64,000 bases of DNA from Papaver somniferum (GCF_003573695.1 NC_039358.1:236596337-236660336); one strand, 5' to 3'. Counted from the first letter of the stretch, positions 47,181 to 59,036 are shown. The notes: generated from the letters alone by a model not told the origin. Numbers and translations are program-made.

Positions 47181-50100
47181 AATGACAAGAACTACACAAA
47201 ATCTTCAAGCTTCTTCCGTTGTTTCACATCTCTGATCTTACCAACAATTAAACAATCATGGCTTGTTTCCACCTTTATCTTCTCCAAACAGATCACAACC
47301 TGTAAATTCGTCTCAACCTTCTACATCTACTCAACCACCGCCTTCTTCATCTCATTTACCTACTCCACCTCTTACATTTCCGATCTCACCTGTTGTTTCT
47401 CCAATATCTCCATCTTTACTACACCATACTCCGATTCAATTTCCCTCTTATACTTCAACTTTTTACAACTTTTCTCAACAATACCGACCTTTACAACAAC
47501 AAATGCCTAAACTTGTGTCGTCTCCACAATCACCACATCAACAACACCAATATCACCAACAACAACACCAATACCAATACCAATTTACTCATCAATTTCA
47601 ACAACAGGCTTACAATTCTTTTCAGTTTCAAAGTAAATTTAGCATTCCTTTTCCTAATATTGCAAATTTTGTGTCTGAAAAATTAAATAGTTCGAATTAT
47701 CTTGTGTGGAAAGATCAGATGGCTTCAATTTTTATTTGTACCAATCCTTATGGCTTTGTTGATGGCTCTACTCCCTCTGAACAACCTGTGATCATGCTTA
47801 ACAATACTCAGGTTCCAAATCCTCATTATCTTGAGTGGTTACAGTTCGATAAATTTGTTGGATCATGTATCAATGATTCTGTTGATAAATCTTTATCATC
47901 AGAACTCCTTGGCAAAGTTTCTGCAAGGGAAAAATGGTTGCATCTTGCGAAAATCTTTACTGAACAAATTTTCGCCAGAAAATCTATGTTACGATCTCAA
48001 TTACATTCTATCAAGAAAAGATCGTCAACAATCAGTGAGTTCCTACATCAACTCAAAAATATCTCCGATTCACTTGCAGAGATTGGTGAACCTGTTCCAG
48101 ATGCAGATCTAGTTATGTATTCACTTAAAGGCTTAGGCAGAGAGTACATTGACTTTGTGGTAAGTGTTTAAAATAGAGAACCTCCACTTCCTTTCTCTGA
48201 AATTACGCTCTAGATTGATCAGTCATGAACAATTTCTAAAGGAATAAGATACAGATTCATTTTCTTCTCTTATTTCTGATCCAACAAATGCAGCCTTCTA
48301 TGTCAAAAAGCACAACTCATCTTATAATTCTTCTTTTAGAAAACCTAGTGCACCTCCTGGATTTATCAATTTCAACAATAATGCTTCATCATCATCTATT
48401 GGTTTTAATAAGAATGAGTTTCATCTTACTCAAAAACAAAATGATGCACCACCTTGTCAGATTTGTTTAAAAGATGTACATCTTTCACCTAGAGGTATAT
48501 ACCTTCCAAGAACAGTGGTCCTCATCCTCAGAAGGCCTTTCTTGGTCTTGATCTCAATACAAGAAGTAGTGCTGATTCTACTCCTTGGTTTCATAATGAA
48601 TTCGACTACAATGTGCAACTTCCTTCTAACTTTGAATCTGGAGATTACTGGGGATAAAGTACAGCTGGTCCTGTGTTGATACCTGACTCTGGTGCATCTA
48701 GACATATGACAAATGACTCCACATTTCTCAACCACACTGCTCCTCACTCTTGCCAAGAACAAGTAATGGTAGGAGATGGTAAGCTTCTTCCTATCTCTTT
48801 AACAGGTTCTTCAGTTTTGTCCACTACAAGTAATAACTTTACTCTCCATAAAGTTTTATATGTGCCACCTCTTCAACACCACTTATTATCTGTTGCTCAG
48901 TTCACAAAAGATAATCATTGTGCTTTTATATTTTATCCATGGGGTTATGGAATCAAGTCTTTGAAGAACAACCGTATTCTGGCTAGAGGCAAAGTGCAGG
49001 ATGGCTTATACCCTATCAAGACTTCTTCTACTTCACATATTGCTCTCTCTTCAGTTCTAGCTTCTTCAACTTTGTGGCATTCAAGATTAGGTCATCCTGC
49101 TCAGAAGATACTTCAAAAACTAGAAGTTGTTGCTGCTATGCAGTAAATCTTCTACTTCAGTTTGTGGTTGTTGTCAGTTAGGTAAAAACAAATGTCTTCC
49201 CTTTCAGTCTACTGGTTCTGTGTCTACCACCCCTTTAGTACTGGTTCATTGTGATATTTGGGGACCAGCACCTGTGCACTCTCATCTTGGTTTTAGATAT
49301 TATATACTTTTTGTAGATGATTGCGCTAAATTCAGCTGGATTTATCCCATGAAAAATAAATCAGATTGTACTAAATGTTTCAAAGTGTTTAAGTCTCTTT
49401 TTGAGAACTTGTTTAATGTCAAAATCAAATACTTTCAATGTGATGGAGGACTTGAGATTACCAAAGTTCCATTCAGGGAATTTATTGACTATTGTGGTAT
49501 TGCTTTGAGGATATCTTGTCCTTATCTTCATCAACAAAATGGTTCTGCAGAGAGGAAACATAGACACATCACAGAGGTTGGCAATACTTTATCTTTTAAT
49601 GCCTCATTATCCAAGAAATTTTGGTTTGCCTCCTTCCTAGCTGCTGTGTTTCTCATTAACAGATTACCCACTAAGGTATTAGACTACAAATCCTCTTACG
49701 AAGCACTTTATCATTCTAAACCTGATTACTATATTCTCAGAGTGTATGGATGCCGTTTTTATCCAAATTTAGTGCCTTATAAGAAAGATAAACTAAGCCC
49801 AAAATCCACAGCTTGTGTTTTCTTAGGATACAATATCCATCATAAGGGTTACAAATGTATGGATTTACTAACTCAGAGAATTTATGTTACCACTCATGTG
49901 GTATTTGATGAGACAAATTTTCCATTTGATGCTCATGTTGTTTCCTCTCCTTCATCAGCTGATTTGTACAGCCTTCTGGCTCCACTGAATTATGTACTTA
50001 GTCACCAAAAGATACTCCAGTTCATCATACTTCTTCACCTGAGTTATGTAATGCATCATCAAAGGATTCTTCTTCCCTGCATACTTCTTCCACTTAGTCT

Positions 50101-51840
50101 AATACTACTTCACCAGCAGAGTCTTCTCCTATTGCTTCTCCTACTGCTTCATCAAAGGATACTTATACTTCTTCAGGGATGCACACAAGGTCTAAATATG
50201 GTATTCATTTACCTAAACCTCTTTTTCTAAGGACTTTGTAGTAAATTCTGCTCTTAAACATCTTGTTCCCTTTGTTGTACTTAATAAAGAATTACATTCT
50301 TCTGATCCAAAAACTTTTAAAGAAGCCATAAAGAAACCTATTTGGATCAAAGCAATACATAATGAATATGAAGCTCTTCCAAATAACAACACCTTTATTC
50401 ATGTTCCTTAGGATCCTTCTATGAATGTACTTGGCTATAAATGGGTGTTTAAGACTAAGCTAAATGCAAATGGCACTATTGAGAGACATAAAGCTAGATT
50501 GGCAGCTAAGGGTTATCATCAGGTTGATGGAATTGATTTTGAAGAGACTTTTAGTCCAGTAGTCAAAGCCACCACTATTAGATGTGTTTTAAGTCTTGCT
50601 TTATCTCAAAATTGGTCTATAAGACATTTGGATGTTAGTAATGCATTTTTGCATGGCCATCTTTCTGCAACTGTTTATATGGAACAACCACCTGGCTTTG
50701 TGGATCCTCAACATCCAAAACATGTTTGTTTGCTTCAGAAATCTCTCTAAGGTCTTAAGCAAGCACCAAGAGCATGGTATGAGAGGTTCAGTCAATATCT
50801 TCTTAAATTTGGTTTCTCCAATTCTGCTTGTGATACTTCCATGTTCATATATCAAAAAGGAGTTGCAAGGATGATTCTCTTAGTTTATATTGATGATATC
50901 ATTCTAGTTGGTTCTTCAGAAGAGCTTCTTCAATCCTTCATTATGTCTCTCAACAGTGAGTTTGCTATTAAGGATCTAGGCCCATTACATTATTTCTTGG
51001 GTATTCAGGCTACTTGTGATTCATCAGCTAAGAAGTTATTGTTAACCCAAAATAAATATTCTTTGGATCTTCTAAAGAAACATGATATGTTGGGATGTAA
51101 TCCATGCAAAACTCCAGTTGCTCAAGGTCAAAGGGATTCAGTGTGTGATGGAACAGCCTTATCTGATATCACTTCTTTTAGAAGTTTGGTGGGTGGTCTT
51201 CAATACCTCACTCTCACTCGACCTGACATTAGCTTTGCAGCTAACTATGTCAGTCATTTCTTACATTGTCCAACAGACATCCATCTTCAGCTAGCTAAGA
51301 GGATTTTACGCTACATCAAAGGGTCTCTTGGTCAGGGGCTTACACTGTCTTCTGGTAATTGTTCTGACTTACAGGCTTACAGTGATAGTGATTGGGATGG
51401 TTGCCCAGATACTCGTAAATCAACCTATGGATATTGTGTTTTTTTTGGTGGTAATCTGGTTTCTTGGTCATCCAAGAAACAACAGACTATTTCTCGTTCT
51501 TCCACAGAGGCTGAGTATCGTGGTTTAGCTAATGCCGCTGCATAAATTTTATGGCTCTCTTATCTGTTTGAAGAATTGTTCGTTCATGTTTCTCTGCCCT
51601 ACAAGTTGTTTTGTGATAATCAGGGTGCTGGCAATCTTACTGCTATCCGATCTTTCATGCTTGCACCAAACACATTGAGGTAGACTATCACATGATCAGT
51701 GATCTTGTTCATTTGGATTTCTGAGAGTTTCTTATGTTCATACTTCTCATCAGATAGCTGATATATTTACTAACGGTCTCTCCAAGTCACAGTTCAGTGT
51801 TTTGAAGACCAAAGTGATGCCTGCTGTACGGACTTCAGTT
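47181..51840 (+). pseudogene. Copia 3 gag-pol, disrupted
   Basis: A short start (MTRTTQNLQASSVV) breaks at a TGA. Gag continues 47263-48171: a Ser/Pro/Gln-rich N-terminus, then LNSSNYLVWKDQMASIFICT and YSLKGLGREYIDFV. Protease follows at 48673 (DSGASRHMTNDSTF), then pre-integrase (LWHSRLGHPAQKIL), integrase (LVHCDIWGP, YFQCDGGLE, QQNGSAERKHRHI), and RT (KARLAAKGYHQVDGIDFEET, DVSNAFLHGHL). A TAA replaces Tyr in SLYGLKQAP, then LLVYIDDIILVGSS and RNase H (YSDSDWDGCPDTRKSTYGY) follow to a TAA at about 51543. There are several stops and frame changes; inactive. Confidence 0.9.
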
Positions 51841-51850
51841 TGAGGGGGGA

Positions 51851-52059
51851 TGTTAGATCATCCTGTGACTCATCCTATGGCTGATATTTCTTCTTTTCAG
51901 ATACTTGACAGCCTGGCTATACTGTACGGATACTGTAGTATGCATTTATTACGTATCACATGTGATGTATGTTTTCAATCATTGTCCTGTCTATATAAAG
52001 GACCGAGTCCTGTATTTTCTACTTCAAGTTTGTTAATCAATACTAGTACGACTCTTACT
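51851..52059 (+). repeat. 3' LTR of copia 3
   Basis: Direct copy of 46896-47104 following GAGGGGGGA; the last base is T instead of A. Confidence 0.9.
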
Positions 52060-52316
52060 GTTCTGATATCACTCTAAAAGTTGCTTTTGATTTTTCGAAG
52101 TAGAAAAAGTCAAAAATTAATTTTTGGTACACAATTCTAAAATGAAAAACATTAACCTTTTGTGAAACGAAGATTTTTTTCTTCGGACTTCTGTTTTTCC
52201 AAATATGTCAAAAGGGTCCTCCCTACTCTCAAGAGGTCCCGTATGTCACTCTGTATGTGCTTTCAAAAAAAATAAAAGTTACTTAATTAAAAGGCTTCAA
52301 AATACTAACGAAGTTA
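52060..52316 (+). other. Flank with a fragment of the unit promoter module
   Basis: AAAGGGTCCTCCCTACTCTC AAGAGGTC at about 52210-52237 is the start of the unit promoter module. The module is cut off and its next part (TAATAGGCTTCTTGAACTAT) appears only at about 53215, on the far side of the MULE-like element. Confidence 0.55.
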
Positions 52317-53183
52317 GGGTATACCCAGATTAATAGGGACATTAGGAAGTAAAACCCAAAGCTCCCTAGTCATCTATTTTTGAAAATGTCTAAACTGCCA
52401 TTAATCAACTTGTTTAGTTTAGTTAATCTAGTTTGATTAATTAGTTGAATTAAAAGTTACGAAATCTTGTTTTCATTAGTGAACTTTTTTGTTGGAAGGT
52501 TTTTGAGAAAAATAATTGTTTTGAGAATTGGTTTTGTAACGAAAATTAAACCACACAAGCCAAACACTTTTAATAAGGGGGATGCATAGTTGTTTAATGG
52601 TTTTATTCTCCAAATTGCAGAAGAAATCAACATTTTCAAAAATCAGAGGATGAAAAGTAGGCATGCTCGACCCATAAAAAGCAAACCAGATATACACTTT
52701 TTTTTTCTTTCATAAAACCATGACGACCAACAATAAAATTGGGCGAAGCAAATCTTGTTTTCTGGGAGTTATTAATCGTCAAGGCTTAGCTTTTCAAAAC
52801 CTGACGACTATTCATACTACACAAATGTTACTTTCAGAAAAATAACTTTTTGAAAGTCGTCACGCTATTTAGTGTATTACCATGACAACTGAAAATAAAT
52901 ACGAAAAATCGCCATGGTCGACGAAAAAAATACCATGACGACCGTATGAAAAATCGATGAGATTTTCGTTTAAAAATGATGAGATATAAGGAGAATAAAG
53001 AATTGATCATTTAGTTGAAGAAGGAGGAGGACGAAACGAGGGATCTATAACCAAAAGAGGATTAGTTTTAATTATTATTAAGAGTAGGGTGATTAGGTAA
53101 CTTTGTACATATTGAACATCCCTTATCCCATTATTATGGTGGGGAACAAAATTTGTATATCCCAATTCATTTGGGTATATTCC
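52317..53183. mobile_element. Non-autonomous MULE related to the OTU-MULE
   Basis: The left end GGGTATACCCAGATTAATAG and the right end, read inward, GGAATATACCCAAATGAATT are similar. The subterminal sequence (GAAGTAAAACCCAA, then CTAAACTGCC) aligns with the end of the OTU-MULE at 3627 (GAAGTAAAACCAAG, CTAAAATGCC). The interior has a hairpin array of the same design. I found no clear 9-bp target duplication, so the boundaries are approximate. It interrupts a copy of the unit promoter module. No coding capacity. Confidence 0.65.
52777..52942. repeat. Hairpin array GTCGTCA..TGACGAC
   Basis: Three hairpin units occur at 52777-52808 (CGTCAAGG..CCTGACG), 52856-52889 (GTCGTCACG..CATGACAAC) and about 52910-52942 (CCATGGT..ACCATG, then ACGAC). 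A half unit CCATGACGACC lies near 52718. They match the 2769-3056 array in size and in the NGGT/ACCN inner stem, but with T:A in place of G:C at stem position 5. Confidence 0.75.
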
Positions 53184-53394
53184 AATTCGGCCTGTTTCAT
53201 AATAGGTCTGTCTGTAATAGGCTTCTTGAACTATCCATCTAAGACTTATAACACCACCTTTTACCCCATTGAAAATCATCCGTCAAAAGTTAACGACTGA
53301 AATTTAAATCAGTAGATTGTAGGGACTTATAAGAAGATGGTGGATCAAAATATGTGATTTAAATTCATTATCATTTGAGTTTTGTCCCTGAAGC
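53184..53394. other. Junction region, fragment of unit promoter module
   Basis: TAATAGGCTTCTTGAACTAT CCATC at about 53215 is the module piece separated from 52237 by the MULE-like element. The rest is unassigned. Confidence 0.45.
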
Positions 53395-53613
53395 AAAGAA
53401 CGGGAAGCTGGAAGGCCCCATTACTCTATTCTTTACTTTAAGAGGTTTGTTGGACCTGCATCCATAATAGGCCGCTTCTCCAACAATCCATTTACCAAAA
53501 CACCAAAAACATTTTTAGCCGTTGATCATTTCTAGGTTTCCTTATAAATTTTGTGTTTTTTTTTTTTGCACCTAACTCATTTTCTTCTCTTATTGTTATT
53601 GCTGCCGCCGCCA

Positions 53614-53840
53614 ATGGATTCATCAAGATTCAGGTTATGGATGATGAAGAACATGAAACCCAAACCCTGGTTTGATATTTTCCTCTCAGAATTTAAGTAA
53701 GTGTTTAAAATTTCTTTGATTTTCGTTGAAACATTCCTCTTTTAAGCAAATTCACTGATGTTTTTGTTGTTGTTGATAGGCTTTTTCTAGATATCTCTAC
53801 TGCTTGGAGATGGGATCGATCCATATGCAGCTGGGGATAA
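53614..53840 (+). CDS. Candidate two-exon micropeptide in U7
   Basis: Exon 1 (53614-53696) starts MDSSRFRLWMMKNMKPKPWF and ends AA|GTAAGTG. Exon 2 (53780-53840), after GTTGTTGATAG, continues LFLDISTAWRWDRSICSWG and stops. The joined product is 47 residues. U4 has the same donor phase and a similar exon 2 (LLLAISTAWTAELSICS), so the frame has survived across two copies, although other copies have lost it. Function unknown. Confidence 0.3.
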
Positions 53841-54958
53841 TTAGTTAGCGAAAGAGTATCAGCTCATGTCCAATCTGGATGTACATTTTGGAGAAGGAAA
53901 ACTCGCTGATTTCCTTGGAGGTATGAGTCAATGAGTGCTTCCTAAACAGGTGAATTCATTATTTGTGTAGATAAAAGCAGTTCAATTGTTATTATTTTGG
54001 TCTTATTAATTAGAAGCCGTTCTGGTTGATTTCATGTATATGCATGTGTCTATCTATATATGTACACATAGGCAGCATATAAGACATGTAATGTAGAAAC
54101 TGTTTTATTTGGACAAACTTTACCATGAAAAAACCGAATCCGGCCTAGAACTATTCCTAATTATCCGATATGGACTTTCAGGACAAAAAGGGTAGGAAAC
54201 AAAAAATATTTATGGTAATATCCCAAAGACTCATGACACTGGATATTTGGGTACCTCGTCAGCTGACACGCTGGCTGGAGGGTCAGCTCCTAAATACGCT
54301 GAAGATGAATGATTTCTGAGTCGGTTTCTGCATCCATGTTCCAACTGTCATGCAACTAATGGTTCAATTTCATCAATACAGGTTTTGTATCTCTTTTATC
54401 ACGTTTTGTGATTCCTTCTAATCAAATTTGCTATTAATTATCCAGTTTTCTATTACAAAATCCAATTTTCTGAAGATCCAGTTAATTATCTTCCATCTTA
54501 GATAAAATGAATTCACCTGATCAGATGTAATGGAACATAACATACCCTTTTGTTTTGTTTATCTAATGTGCATAGAACAAATTGGTTGCTAGTAGGCTTC
54601 ATGTCACTTTGATTGGTCATTTGACATATATCCCAGCAAGATAAACCACTTGTTAAGAAAATGTCGAAGTTGTTGTTCCCGCTTTTTATTAAAGCCAGCA
54701 ATACTCATTTGTCAAAACCAGTTAACATTCTGTTTGGTTTCTGCTGGTGTTTTTATGCAGAATCTGAACTAAGGGCTGTTTGACCAAGTATTATTGATGG
54801 CATCTTCAATGCCATGGTGAGCGCGCAGCAACCTATAGAGGATCTTTTTTATAGCATCTTCAACACCACGGTGAGCGCGCAACAACCTATAGAACAGTAA
54901 GCAGTGGCTGCAACAGGGTATCTTCAACACCATGGCGAGCAACAACTTATAGAGGATT

Positions 54959-55345
54959 ATGCCATACAAGCTAACTGATCATCTTCAACACTACGGCGAG
55001 CAACAACCTATAAGGGGATTATATCTCATAGCATTTCAGTCCCTGGCAAAGGAAGAACCGGTTTGTTGGGTTATTCCACATGGACGAGACTATGCTGCAG
55101 CCAAAACAAAGTCAACTGATTACCAATGTGAGCTTTCAATTAATAATTTCTGTGCGCATAAAAAATTAACCTACTTGGCTGGTTTATTAGTTGGCTGCGA
55201 TGGATTTTTTTTGTTCTGCAAGTCACGTTTCAACTCACATAATTGCCTAAACCCAATTGTGTTGCTCTATGTTACAGATTGTTCTCCAAGTTACACAAAA
55301 CCAGCAACAGAACCAACATCTTGCGTTCAAAAATCACGTCCCTGA
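54959..55345 (+). CDS. 128-codon ORF in U7, possibly a relic exon
   Basis: The frame starts with one H/Q-rich repeat (DHLQHYGEQQPI) and runs through SLAKEEPVCWVIPHGRDYAA and an intron-like stretch to the exon-like DCSPSYTKPATEPTSC. The corresponding positions in U1, U3 and U6 have stops, and a GTGAGC donor inside the frame (CAATGTGAGC) suggests that part of it is intron. It is probably a chance-open relic, not a gene. Confidence 0.2.
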   Translation: MPYKLTDHLQHYGEQQPIRGLYLIAFQSLAKEEPVCWVIPHGRDYAAAKTKSTDYQCELSINNFCAHKKLTYLAGLLVGCDGFFLFCKSRFNSHNCLNPIVLLYVTDCSPSYTKPATEPTSCVQKSRP

Positions 55346-56741
55346 TGTCGAGAGTCCTAATGGCAGATCTTGTGGGTGTTAAATATCCCCTTGATGGAGT
55401 TCAAGCTGTGCATCTTACAACAGAAATAGGCAGGTTGCCTGAGGGTATCTTTGTTATGGCAAAGGAGGAGTTTGAAGTCTCATTTGCTAAGACTTCAACT
55501 CCTTGACACTTTTGCAGTAAACAACACATCCTGCTACAAGGCTCTCCTCTCTCATCAGTCGGTGTTAAAATTTTCAAAATTGTGCGAATTGTTGGTTCCT
55601 TGATTTGGCTCTAGTCGTTTTTTTAAACACTAGGTTATCCCTCCCTTTCCTTAAGTATGCTAATTAGTAATTAGGCCTTTCATGGCGTCATTTTTATAAA
55701 TATGTTAAAAGAAACATTGGAGTTGATACAGCTTGTCCATGTTTGGGTCACAAATTCACCAGCTTACAGACAAGCCTAGTCTAGCAGTCTGTGTTTGATT
55801 CAGAGAAAAGTGAAATTACCAGCTCAAGCTAGGAGATGCCCGAGGTCAAGACCAGGTATAAGAACATTTGAGTTGATCAATGTGATTAGTTGTCTCTCTA
55901 GTAACTCAAGTAAACTTCCTGTGGTTGAATCTTGTAGAGGGGGTACATAAGTTTTTAAATTCTGCACTATGTTTTTGAATCTCTCCTTCAATTCGATCCT
56001 CATACCCTCATCTTGCAAGTCTGCTAGCATTTTTTTTCTTCAGTTTTCATTGTCCGTTATGTACATCTTTGTAATTCTATTGTAAAGATTTGCTGGACTA
56101 AAGAATTTGAACTGGAAATTCAATTGTTAAAGATGCAGCTATGTTAGTCGTTCTTGATTCTGATCTTAGATAGCCCGTAGCCAATCAAGTGTATTGTAAA
56201 CACTCTGATTTCCATCTAATAGCATTTGGTGCATCCAACAGAGCCTGTGTTTCTGCTTTTTCTTGTGGTCATTGGACAACTGATTTTCATTTGGGGAATT
56301 GTCGTTATCATCCTTGTCGTCTGGGCATACTATTTGTCCAGAAAAAAAATAAAAATAAAACTGGATGAAACAAAGCACAAATTTGTTACTCATATGTTGC
56401 TCGAACATTTTTTATCTAGCAGCATCGCAGATCAACATTCTATTTTTCCTATTCTTCATATTTTTTAATCTAGCAAATATTTGTTGAAAGACAGATTGAT
56501 AAAATGCCGTAAGGGACAAAGCCAAGGATTGACTAACCCTGGTTTTAGCCCCCTAAGATCTCCAAAACCATAAAAAAATCCTTGATTTTATAACATACTT
56601 TATATCTAATCCACCTAATCGTTAAATTTAGCCCACTAATGTGTGTGTAATTATTTTTTAATCCCCATCATTTTCAAAGTCTGGCTCCACCACTGAATGC
56701 CGTTCCAAACAAAGCAAGAACAGAAGCTGACGACACATCCA

Positions 56742-56835
56742 ATACTCGAAAGGGTCCTCTGACTCCTCTCAATAATCAAGAGGTCTGTTGGACTTGGATC
56801 CATAATAGGCTTCTTCAATTGTCCATTTACCAAAG
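56742..56835 (+). repeat. Truncated unit U8 (promoter module only)
   Basis: GAAAGGGTCCTCTGACTCCT ... AATCAAGAGGTCTGTTGGAC, then CCATAATAGGCTTCTTCAAT ..CATTTACCAAA match the module start. From about 56835 the sequence diverges into the COA5 upstream region, so the run of units ends here. Confidence 0.7.
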
Positions 56836-56995
56836 CCCATTATAACATTCGACTTTTACCACCCATCTTGTTGCTAATTAACACCCATCTTTTACTAAAT
56901 AACATCCCTCTTTTCTTTTACTTCTCCAGAAACTTTAAAGTCTGGAAATCAATTTTTGCTCTGAAATCTCTGAAGAAGAGGAGGAAGAAGAAGAA

Positions 56996-59036
56996 ATGTC
57001 AAAGTCTTGCAAAGGGTTAGCGATGGAACTAGTCAAGTGCTTAAGTGAAACTGACTGTATTAAGGTACTTCTTATTCATTAAAAACCCCCTTTCTTTCTT
57101 TCTCTCTTCGCCCTTTCTTCTTTTCATTGATTATCATGATGAATTTCTTCATCAATGATTGAACTGATGTGTTTTAGGATGTGGGTTTTTGATGATTCAG
57201 CATGGGTTCTGTTTAATTTTGTGAAATTTGACGGAGAACTTATCAATTTCTACTCTTTTGATAGTTAGGGTTTAAATAGTATGAGTTCATCATATTTTTG
57301 ATTAGGAAAATCTTAACAGTATATGTAACGTAGGTTGAGAAGAGATCATACAAAGAATGTGCTGGTGAGAAGTGTCCATCTATTTCAGCTGAGTGTATTG
57401 GGTTAAGAGAGACTTATTTCAATTGCAAAAGAGGCCAGGTATGATATTTATGTTGTTTGCTAGGGAAATTTGATTCCTTAAATGGTTCGTTTTTTCTGTT
57501 CTGAGATTGAAGCCTTAACCTATTAGGTTGTTTAATGAAGGCTTAACCAATTTGGTGTAGAAAGTGTGTTATGTTCGTGTATAATAAAGGCTTATTAGGT
57601 TGATTCATTGAAATGGCTGGTGCAGTCGTGAAATGAGTTCTGTTTTCAATTTCAACAGGCTAATGTATATCTACTGCATCACTTATGTCATCTACACGTA
57701 GTTTGTTAATGTGACCCAAGGTTTTAGATTTTAGGTTTTGTTCATAAGTCTTCATTGTAACCTGTTGATAGATTAGGAACCAGAGTTTGCCAGGATGGGC
57801 GTGCAGGAATGCAAAGGCCATATTTCGTTTTACACTAGAGCATCTGATGAATGCTTGAGATTTATAAGATCTTTGTGAGATTCCTTATCCTGCTAGAGTG
57901 TAGATTAAACAAAGAAGAGGAATAAGGCCCATTTTGTTTAATTCAGTTCTCTCCATTCTGTGTTGTTTCTGTTTTTTCATTTGCTTGCGCTGAATGAAAG
58001 TTAATGCCCAAGGAGAAATAGGAAGGCGAAAAACCACTCAACAAAGTTTGTAGTTCAGTTTGTACATCTCACGATATCTCATTATACGATGCGTGCAACC
58101 TGCTCATTCAAAAGTTTAGTCTAGCGCTGGTCTTGGAATGGGATCAGTCCTAAAATTGACCTCCCTATACATATTGAGAAGATTCTGGAAGAACATTAGA
58201 CATAACAATACCTCATCAATTGCTAGGAGAACTGATAATTGTGCCCTTTTAAAATTTCAAAGTCTTAAATTTAGCAACTGAAAATTACCCAAAATACATG
58301 TGTACCCTAGCATGACGGATAGATGTTATCACTGACGCTCAAACTACCAAGCACAGTTCTTTTATAACAGGATAAGCATTGTTAGCATCCTTAAAAGTAC
58401 CCACAGAACAAGCACTGTTAGAAGTAGCTAAAAAGCCTTTGAGCCACCCTGCTTGGCATGCTGCAGAAATCACTGTGAATTCCAGGCAGAGAAGTATGCT
58501 TCTTGTGTGTTTCTGCAAATTGGATGTGTTTTGTAGTGAATGTTGGGCTTATTGAGCAGCAACAAACTCAGTGAGCCTGCTTTTCGCAGGACACCAAGCA
58601 GGGCCTTCATTCTACAAATGAGAATATGCTGAATTCTTTTTTGTTCTTACAAATTCAGTTCGCCTGCAAAATTATCCACGGAATAAGTAGCTAAAAAGCC
58701 TTTGAACCACTCCCATATTCTGCTTAACTTCGTCTGTTTGTTTTCGCCCACTCACTAGTTATCTAGGTTGAGGAAATTACACTAGTTTGCTGTGTGTTAC
58801 TTTAACCCTGCTTAGTATGCTGCACAAATTATTGCAAATTCTTGGCAGAGAAGTTTGCTTCTTCTTGTGTGTTTCTGCACAAATTATTGTGAATTCTTGA
58901 GAAGCTACAAACTCAGTGAGCCTGCAAATTTTCGCTGGACACCAAGCAGGGCCTTCGTTCTACTAATAAGCTGATTTTTTTTTTGTTGCTTTAGGTTGAT
59001 ATGAGAGCTAGAATTCGTGGAAACAAGGGCTACTAG
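56996..59036 (+). CDS. COA5: Cytochrome c oxidase assembly factor 5 (PET191-like), 3 exons
   Basis: Exons 56996-57064, 57334-57438 and 58995-59036 join in phase 0 with GT..AG introns (269 and 1556 bp) to give 71 residues: MSKSCKGLAMELVKCLSETD at the start, EKRSYKECAGEKCPS and ECIGLRETYFNCKRGQ in exon 2, and VDMRARIRGNKGY at the end. Two CX9C pairs are visible (C5..C15 and the pair in CIGLRETYFNC), the twin-CX9C fold of COA5/PET191. Known role of the family: a small mitochondrial intermembrane-space/inner-membrane protein needed for complex IV assembly. The sequence closely matches plant orthologues as I remember them. Exons are intact. It is convergent with SWEET 2, whose stop lies 638 bp downstream. 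The ATG follows a GAAGAAGAGGAGG leader. Confidence 0.95.
57439..58994 (+). other. COA5 intron 2 with internal duplication
   Basis: The 1556-bp intron has two similar blocks, about 58435-58640 and 58680-58975. Both hold AAAAAGCCTTTGA, ATGCTGCA.AAAT..., GCAGAGAAGT.TGCTTC, TGTGTGTTTCTGCA, AAACTCAGTGAGCCTGC and ACACCAAGCAGGGCCTTC. No gene or RNA is recognised inside. Confidence 0.75.

Larger units (their letters stand above)
46896..52059 (+). mobile_element. Copia 3, two LTRs
   Basis: 209-bp LTRs at 46896-47104 and 51851-52059 start TGTTAGATCATTC/CC and end ACTCTTACA/ACTCTTACT. A primer-binding site (CGGTATCAGA) follows the 5' LTR and a polypurine tract (TGAGGGGGGA) precedes the 3' LTR. The flanks GTTTT and GTTCT are a probable 5-bp target duplication with one change. 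The LTRs contain a TATATAAAGGA box. The polyprotein is broken. Confidence 0.93.
53395..56740 (+). repeat. Gene-like repeat unit U7, most complete
   Basis: Promoter module (53420-53550, TATAAA at 53543-53548), ATG at 53614, spliceable small ORF (53614-53840), the GGATGTACATTTTGGAG..CTTGGAGGTATGAGTC block, then GAATCTGAACTAAGG and the minisatellite (about 54780-55020). The longest surviving frame of the whole family is 54959-55345. After it come the TTGTTCTCCAAGTTACACAA block, the CTTGTCCATGTTTGGGTC 3' block, and a TM-segment reading at about 56230-56390. The minus-strand readings here are shadows. Confidence 0.75.

Noticed and set aside
52457..52697. Short minus-strand frames in the hairpin MULE
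   Set aside because: AT-rich, no motif; element appears non-coding.
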